64,000 nt of DNA from Flavobacterium sp. 9 (GTDB taxonomy: Bacteria > Bacteroidota > Bacteroidia > Flavobacteriales > Flavobacteriaceae). Location: positions 1,798,001 to 1,862,000 of the forward strand of contig NZ_PEEU01000001.1 of assembly GCF_002754195.1 (NCBI RefSeq), given 5' to 3'. Of the stretch, positions 58,986 through 64,000 are shown in pieces. The translations under genes were made by a program, and so were the position numbers. Positions within the stretch are counted from its first letter, which is position 1, and the number at the start of each line of letters is the position of its first letter. The notes under the pieces are model-generated. The model worked only from the letters and a program-made list of their open reading frames with translations, was not told where the DNA came from and did not search any database.

Positions 58986-60917
58986 ACCTTTTCTAAGTTT
59001 ATACTTATTCTCTTTATATAAATTTCCTGCTGTAATTACATGTGCCAAAGCATCTTTTGCTAATTCTTCATTTAATTTAACCGGAATTAAAGTTGTATCA
59101 TTTTTGATTTCGAATTGCAGAGGTTTCAAATTTGGCTGCATAATTACAACCTGATTTTCTACTCTGAATGCGTTGATATCATTAAACTGCATGATCGATC
59201 TTCCTTGTGTTTTTGGATCTAATTTATTTAGATTTCTTCCAACCATTGGTGTTTCAAACGAAAGTCCTAAATAACTCAATAATGTTGGAGGAATATCAAT
59301 TTGACTTGCCAATTTGCTATACGAAACTCCTTTTGGAACTCCTGGTCCCATTATCAAAGCTGGAATATGAAACTTATTAATAGGCACTAAATTTTTCCCG
59401 TAAGTTCTTGTGTTATGATCTGCGATTACGATGAAAATAGTATTCTTGAAATAAGGCTCTTTTTTCGCCATTTCGAAGAATTTCCCAATAGAAAAATCAG
59501 CATATTTCATGGCATTATTTACCGTTGCAGGTTTCTTGTCATAAGGTTTGATTCTTCCTTCCGGATATTCAAAAGGTTCGTGATTTGAAGTCGAAAACAT
59601 TAATGAAAAGAAAGGTTTATCGCCTTTTGCTTTAAAGTAATTATTTGCTTTAGTAACTAAATCTTCATCTGAATAACCCCAAGTTCCTTTGAAAGCATAT
59701 TTGTTTCCATCAGATTCAAAATCTTCTTGATCTACGATATCCTGAAAACCGTTTCCGTTGAAAAACGAAGCCATATTATCAAAATTCGCCATTCCACCGT
59801 AAATAAAACTGGTGTCATATCCTTTTTGTTTTAAGGCTTCTGCCAAAGTAAAAAAGCCTTGTTGTGAATTTCCTAATTTCACTACACTTTCAGATGGTGA
59901 TGGTAAAAATCCGGTTACAACCGCTTCAATTCCACGGACACTTCTTGTTCCTGTACAGTATAAATTGGTAAACAATAAACCTTCTTTCGATAATTTATCA
60001 AATTCCGGTGTTAATGGTTTTCCGCCTAAAATTCCAACATATTCAGCTCCTAAACTTTCTTGCAGAAAGATAACCAAGTTATAAGGTTTCTTTAAAATTG
60101 TATCCGGTTGTTGAACGTGTAAAAACGGAATCTCAGCATCTGTAAAATCAGTTGGTCCGGCAATCATGTATTTTTTTACACGAGCAATTGCTTCGGCTTC
60201 ATCCATTTTACCATACATCTTGGTGTTTCCTTCATTTTTAATCGAATAAGCCGCAAAAGCTACTGTATAAAATGAATTTAATCCTAATGTATTTGTTAGC
60301 TGATCTGTAGAGAAAACAGCATTACTGGCATTTATCGGACGTTTTGAAGTAAGACTTGAACGTGCTCCAAAAAACAATAAAAATGCAACTAATGGAAAAA
60401 GCATCAGTTTGAATTTATATTCAGTACTTGTAGTATAGAAATATTTTTTTCCTTTTTTGAAAGCAAAATACAGAACAACTCCCAAAATTAAGAATGTCAC
60501 AATGATAGAAGTCAGGTAACTTTTTAAAAGCATTCCAACAACTTCTTTTGGATAAATCAGATAATCTAAAAATATCTTATTTGGACGTGTATCGTATTGT
60601 TTTACAAAATCCGGTGTTGCTAATTCTACAAAAAGAATCAGAAACAGGAATAAAAAGCTATAAATCACCAGAAATTTATTGGTGAATTTCAACGATTTAT
60701 TTGGTAGAAACGTAATTAAAACTGCTGGTAAAAATGACAAATAACATAATAATATCAAATCCATTCGAAGACCGATTGGAAAAATGTACCAGAAATTTGG
60801 TGTTTCTACTACTCTGTCTTTAAAAATAAAGAACAAAAATATTCGACTTAAAGTAGTAATTAGCAATCCAATTGCTATAAAATTGAAAATGGGTTTTAAA
60901 TAACTTAATTTTTTCAT
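58977..60917 (-). CDS. LTA synthase-like membrane sulfatase
   Basis: 646 residues with five N-terminal helices (about 10-215) and an extracellular sulfatase-fold domain (about 290-600): NLVIFLQESLGAEYVG, nucleophile region YCTGTRSVRGIEAV, HEPFEYPEGR and VIADHNTRTYG. Such enzymes move phospho-headgroups (glycerol phosphate, phosphoethanolamine) to envelope lipids or glycans. Gram-negative homologs have unknown substrates. Confidence 0.9.
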   Translation of the reverse strand: MKKLSYLKPIFNFIAIGLLITTLSRIFLFFIFKDRVVETPNFWYIFPIGLRMDLILLCYLSFLPAVLITFLPNKSLKFTNKFLVIYSFLFLFLILFVELATPDFVKQYDTRPNKIFLDYLIYPKEVVGMLLKSYLTSIIVTFLILGVVLYFAFKKGKKYFYTTSTEYKFKLMLFPLVAFLLFFGARSSLTSKRPINASNAVFSTDQLTNTLGLNSFYTVAFAAYSIKNEGNTKMYGKMDEAEAIARVKKYMIAGPTDFTDAEIPFLHVQQPDTILKKPYNLVIFLQESLGAEYVGILGGKPLTPEFDKLSKEGLLFTNLYCTGTRSVRGIEAVVTGFLPSPSESVVKLGNSQQGFFTLAEALKQKGYDTSFIYGGMANFDNMASFFNGNGFQDIVDQEDFESDGNKYAFKGTWGYSDEDLVTKANNYFKAKGDKPFFSLMFSTSNHEPFEYPEGRIKPYDKKPATVNNAMKYADFSIGKFFEMAKKEPYFKNTIFIVIADHNTRTYGKNLVPINKFHIPALIMGPGVPKGVSYSKLASQIDIPPTLLSYLGLSFETPMVGRNLNKLDPKTQGRSIMQFNDINAFRVENQVVIMQPNLKPLQFEIKNDTTLIPVKLNEELAKDALAHVITAGNLYKENKYKLRKGSK

Positions 60918-60974
60918 TAGAAAGATTTAAAAATATTTTTTGACTTAGAAATATTGTAAAACGCATTGCCAGAC

Positions 60975-60994
60975 AGACGCACTGCTGTGCGCCT
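60975..60994. repeat. GACGCAC-type hairpin, third copy
   Basis: AGACGCAC / GTGCGCCT (60975-60982, 60987-60994) with loop TGCT; the same family as 260-279 and 306-325. Confidence 0.6.
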
Positions 60995-61007
60995 CTACCG
61001 TATGTAT

Positions 61008-61235
61008 TTACTCTTCGTAACGCGTTATTTCACGGTCATAAAATTCATTTGCAAGAACAATTAAACCTTCCATTTCAGCATTTAATTCGGCTTCGTCAAG
61101 ATCCTCTGCTTCTTCCATAAACTCAACCTCATCATCTTTTAAGTTGATTATAAATCTTGGATAATCAAGGTGAATGATGAAAATATCATCTGGAAAGTCA
61201 GTATTATCTCCGAGTAAAAATTTAGGTAATTCCAT
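61008..61235 (-). CDS. Small acidic protein, conserved in Bacteroidota
   Basis: 75 residues: MELPKFLLGDNTDFPDDIFIIHLDYPRFIINLKDDEVEF, then a Glu/Asp-rich helical tail (MEEAEDLDEAELNAEMEGLI). Widespread small protein of unknown role; I recognise the pattern but not a function. Confidence 0.65.
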   Translation of the reverse strand: MELPKFLLGDNTDFPDDIFIIHLDYPRFIINLKDDEVEFMEEAEDLDEAELNAEMEGLIVLANEFYDREITRYEE

Positions 61236-61318
61236 TTTTATTTATGTATTTGTTATTGTTAGTTGCCATTGCCGATAACTATCCGGATGGCATATTTTTT
61301 ATTTTATAAGGCTCAAAT

Positions 61319-62704
61319 TTAAGTATTTGAATCTGAATTTTTGATTAATTTTTTAGTCAGGAAATGAAAACGAATGTACAAAAATATCGCCGCAGAAGTT
61401 AATCCTGCCAAAAGCCCAATCCAAACTCCCTGAGCCTTCAAATCTGTATATTCGGCTAAGTAATACGAGATTGGAAAACCAATTACCCAATATGCAACAA
61501 AGGTTATATACATTGGAATTTTTACATCTTGCAATCCGCGTAAAGCTCCTAAAACAACAACCTGAATTCCATCAGAAATCTGGAAAACTGCCGCTATTAT
61601 AAATAATTTTGACGCAATACTTATTACTTCGTTATTATCCAAAAGCTGACCTCCGTTTTCCATATTCAAAAAGATATGTGGCAAGTAATTATGAAAAACA
61701 ACGAACAAAATTGCAAAAACGGTTTCGATTATAATTGCCAGTAAAAAAATAGAACGGGCAACGATAACTAAGTTTTTATAGTCGTTCAATCCTCTTTGAT
61801 TACTAACTCGAATCATTGATGTTACGCTTAAACCCATTGCAAACATAAAGGTCATTGAAGACAAACTCAACGCAATTTGATTGGCTGCCTGACTGGTTTT
61901 ACCAATATTACCACAAAGCCAGATTGATGCTGTAAACAATACAACTTCAAAAAGCATTTGCATTGCCGATGGAAATCCTATACTTATAATTTTATTTATG
62001 GTTTCTTTTTTAATTTCACTAAAACTGAAATTCTTGAAATATTTTTTTAAATCATTTCTTCTCGATAACATTATATGCATGAACATTACCAGAAATATTC
62101 TCGAAATTACTGTTCCAAGTGCTGCTCCAACGATTCCCATTTTAGGAAAAATCCAGATTCCGTAAATCAACATATAATTGATTCCAACATGTAGAACATT
62201 AGCCATAATCATAGCATACATCGAATATTTTGTCATCGACATTCCATCAGCAAATTGTTTGTAACCCTGATACATAATTAGCGGAATCAACGAAAAAGCT
62301 ACCCAATCAAGATATGGTTTTGCAAGTGCAATTACATCGGCTGGTTGTTTTAATAATTCCATTATTGGCTTTGCCAGAATAATTACGCCAAAAAGCAATA
62401 ATCCTAAAATGATACATAAAAACAAACCGTGATGAAATGCTGAACGAATTTTAGAATCGTTTTTTTCGGCATCACCTTCGGCAACAATTGGAGTAATTGC
62501 AGTCGAGAAACCAATTCCTAGTGACATTGCAATAAAAATCATGCTGTTTCCAAGTGAAACTGCCGCAAGTTCAGTACTTCCTAATTTCCCTACCATTATA
62601 TTATCGACGATACCTATTAATGTATGTCCAACCATACCTAATATAATAGGATATGCTAATCTTAAATTGTATGAAAACTCTTTGGTGTACTGCTTTAAAT
62701 TCAC
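61319..62704 (-). CDS. MATE-family efflux transporter
   Basis: 461 residues, GTG start, 12 helices, N- and C-halves homologous. Motifs GHTLIGIVDNIMVGKLGSTELAA and LSVTSMIRVSN are typical of MATE/NorM proteins that export cationic compounds using Na+ or H+. The promoter -7 element TATCTTTG at 62724-62731 is 20 nt upstream and supports the start. Confidence 0.95.
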   Translation of the reverse strand: MNLKQYTKEFSYNLRLAYPIILGMVGHTLIGIVDNIMVGKLGSTELAAVSLGNSMIFIAMSLGIGFSTAITPIVAEGDAEKNDSKIRSAFHHGLFLCIILGLLLFGVIILAKPIMELLKQPADVIALAKPYLDWVAFSLIPLIMYQGYKQFADGMSMTKYSMYAMIMANVLHVGINYMLIYGIWIFPKMGIVGAALGTVISRIFLVMFMHIMLSRRNDLKKYFKNFSFSEIKKETINKIISIGFPSAMQMLFEVVLFTASIWLCGNIGKTSQAANQIALSLSSMTFMFAMGLSVTSMIRVSNQRGLNDYKNLVIVARSIFLLAIIIETVFAILFVVFHNYLPHIFLNMENGGQLLDNNEVISIASKLFIIAAVFQISDGIQVVVLGALRGLQDVKIPMYITFVAYWVIGFPISYYLAEYTDLKAQGVWIGLLAGLTSAAIFLYIRFHFLTKKLIKNSDSNT

Positions 62705-62723
62705 TTCTATTCTATTTAGTCGG

Positions 62724-62731
62724 CAAAGATA
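62724..62731 (-). promoter_or_regulatory. MATE gene promoter -7 element
   Basis: TATCTTTG on the minus strand, a full TAnnTTTG match 20 nt before the GTG start. Confidence 0.55.
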
Positions 62732-62892
62732 GTCAGAAGCTTTGAATTCTTTGATAATATTAAAAACATAAGCAAAAATTAAGTCATTTTTAATGAACGT
62801 CGAGATTATATAACAATTTCAAAAAATTCTATAACAACGCCCGAAAGCCTAGCTATTATTTTTACAACATTATAAATTCAAAAAAAATTGTC

Positions 62893-63432
62893 ATGAGAAA
62901 TCTAAAAATGTTCTGCCTAGCGAGTTTCGCTTTTTTATACGCCAATACCACGTTTGCTCAAGACACTACAACGTCTAAATCTGAAGGAGAAATCAAAAAT
63001 TATGATCAGGGCTTCAGATTAGGATTTGGACTTAACGGAGGTTTACCAACTGACAATGCATACGATTGGTCATTGGGTGGAGATGTTCGTTTACAGTATG
63101 ATTTATCAAAAAGAACGTCATTAACGTTAACAACTGGATTTACCAATTTGTTTATGGGAAAAGATGACAACGGAGTTGATGTAAAAGATCTTGGTTTTAT
63201 TCCGGCAAAAGCAGGTTTTAAAGCTTTTATCTGGGAAGATCAATTCTATGTTTTAGGTGAAGTTGGTGCTGGTTTTGCCGTTACAAACGGTTATGATCAA
63301 ACCACTTTTTTATGGGCGCCAGGAATTGGATATGCCAACAAGTACATTGATATTAGTGTCCGTTATGAGGACTATAACAAATTCAAAACTAACCAAGTGG
63401 CTTTACGTCTAGCCTATGGTTTTGATTTATAA
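62893..63432 (+). CDS. Small outer-membrane beta-barrel protein
   Basis: 179 residues with a signal peptide ending TTFAQ. The mature part is an eight-stranded barrel by pattern (GFRLGFGLNGG, DVRLQYDLSKRTSLTLTTGF, VSVRYEDYNKFKTNQVALRLAYGF). Function unknown, perhaps structural. A terminator follows at 63471-63508. Confidence 0.75.
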   Translation: MRNLKMFCLASFAFLYANTTFAQDTTTSKSEGEIKNYDQGFRLGFGLNGGLPTDNAYDWSLGGDVRLQYDLSKRTSLTLTTGFTNLFMGKDDNGVDVKDLGFIPAKAGFKAFIWEDQFYVLGEVGAGFAVTNGYDQTTFLWAPGIGYANKYIDISVRYEDYNKFKTNQVALRLAYGFDL

Positions 63433-63470
63433 AAGTAAAGGTTTAATTTATTATTTTTGTTTTTGGTAAC

Positions 63471-63508
63471 AAACCCGACAGATCGCATAGTCTGTCGGGT
63501 TTCGTTTT
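63471..63508 (+). terminator. Terminator after the small barrel gene
   Basis: Stem AAACCCGACAGA / TCTGTCGGGTTT (63471-63482, 63491-63502), 8-nt loop, followed by CGTTTTTT. Confidence 0.92.
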
Positions 63509-63602
63509 TTATGCAGTTGGTCAAAAGATAAAGACCAGTCGTCAAATGATTTTTTTGGATTAATGAAGAACGCTGTACTTCGCAGAAAAATTAATCAAAA
63601 TC

Positions 63603-64000
63603 ATGAACAAGACAGTTTTTTATCTATCGCAATTATTTATTTTTTTATTGGTTACAATTTCTGCAAGATCTCAACAAAGTATCTCAGGAGAATTTAAAGC
63701 AGATTATGTTCCGTTTTCTAATTATGTACGTCCAATTGACAGCGCTAAAACAGACGCCAAAAGTAATTTCAAAAGAGCTCAGCTTTCTGTAGAAATTCCG
63801 CTTTCCATGAAAATGGACAAATACAATCATCCACAACTTTGGTCGATCGTGCTTCAGGGAGCTTATGCCAAAATGGAAAACAAAAATTATGATCTGCGAG
63901 ATCTTCCTGTAGAAATACCAAACGGTTTTCCCGATGAGCTTCTAAATGCGCAAATTGGAGTCAAACATTTAAGATCAATTTCTCCATCCTGGTCAATTTT
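63603..64000 (+). CDS. DUF6268-like outer-membrane protein (partial, cut by window end)
   Basis: Starts at ATG 63603 with a signal peptide (MNKTVFYLSQLFIFLLVTIS, then ARSQQ). About 132 residues are visible: SISGEFKADYVPFSNY, FKRAQLSVEIPLSMKMDKYN and WSIVLQGAYAKMENKNYDL, barrel strands as in the DUF6268 family of Bacteroidota. The remainder is beyond the window. Confidence 0.7.
   Translation, partial: MNKTVFYLSQLFIFLLVTISARSQQSISGEFKADYVPFSNYVRPIDSAKTDAKSNFKRAQLSVEIPLSMKMDKYNHPQLWSIVLQGAYAKMENKNYDLRDLPVEIPNGFPDELLNAQIGVKHLRSISPSWSI

Noticed and set aside
1..64000. tRNA, rRNA, prophage or transposase genes
   Set aside because: No TTCGA-type T loop with acceptor stem, no rRNA conserved words and no integrase or transposase motifs were found on either strand.

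Overview
The window looks like chromosome of a Flavobacterium or very close relative (Bacteroidota). It is AT-rich. Upstream regions carry the Bacteroidota promoter element TAnnTTTG instead of an E. coli -10 box, and starts lack a Shine-Dalgarno sequence. Typical flavobacterial families are present: DUF4295 beside L28/L33, DUF721, DUF6268, SecA of about 1,110 residues, PduO-type ATR and MeaB. No rRNA, tRNA, CRISPR array, phage gene or transposase was seen. Gene order is dense, with many short operons, and the spaces between genes are rich in palindromic repeats.

Layout. 0-15 kb is housekeeping: ndk, a DUF721/lipoprotein pair, a secreted serine hydrolase, ftsY, the small ribosomal operon rpmB-rpmG-DUF4295, a CinA-like protein, an Hpt protein, a FAH-family enzyme, a DnaQ-like exonuclease, a 2-oxoacid dehydrogenase E2, a GT2 glycosyltransferase and a BamA/TamA-like barrel. 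15-30 kb holds a PHP-type tyrosine phosphatase and a polyprenyl glycosylphosphotransferase (surface polysaccharide), an ABC-F protein, an FKBP lipoprotein, an SDR enzyme with a zinc-ribbon extension, a LolD/MacB-type ATPase and several unknown lipoproteins. 30-34 kb has the cobalamin adenosyltransferase, DUF2795 and secA.

34.6-42.8 kb is the most interesting part: a run of same-strand cell-envelope genes that reads as a metal (probably copper) handling locus. It contains two paralogous 125-residue Cys proteins, both with inferred TTG starts, an MbnP-family lipoprotein, a di-haem MbnH/CcpA-type peroxidase lipoprotein, a secreted beta-barrel with an N-terminal CxxCxC motif, a TonB-dependent receptor, and a PepSY transmembrane protein carrying a CCxMxH motif. 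No methanobactin biosynthesis gene is in the window.

43-64 kb holds a DUF2306/YARHG pair, trmH, a three-gene sulfotransferase/Asp-hydroxylase/APS-kinase group, a Zn-Cys-less sirtuin overlapping a fatty-acid-hydroxylase-like gene, purB, a Kef-type antiporter, a 1-Cys peroxiredoxin, an AEC transporter, Crp- and Rrf2-family regulators each followed by a probable target, meaB, an LtaS-like sulfatase, a MATE exporter and two outer-membrane proteins, the last one cut by the window end.

Repeats form a second theme. There is a dispersed element of about 90 bp in up to six copies (three in the putative copper locus), long hairpins built from CTAAG/CTTAG units in at least five gene gaps, a GCAAAG palindrome, a 151-bp palindrome near 47.8 kb, and several smaller hairpin families. 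Promoter positions show that a number of the longest possible reading frames start too early; corrected starts are given.
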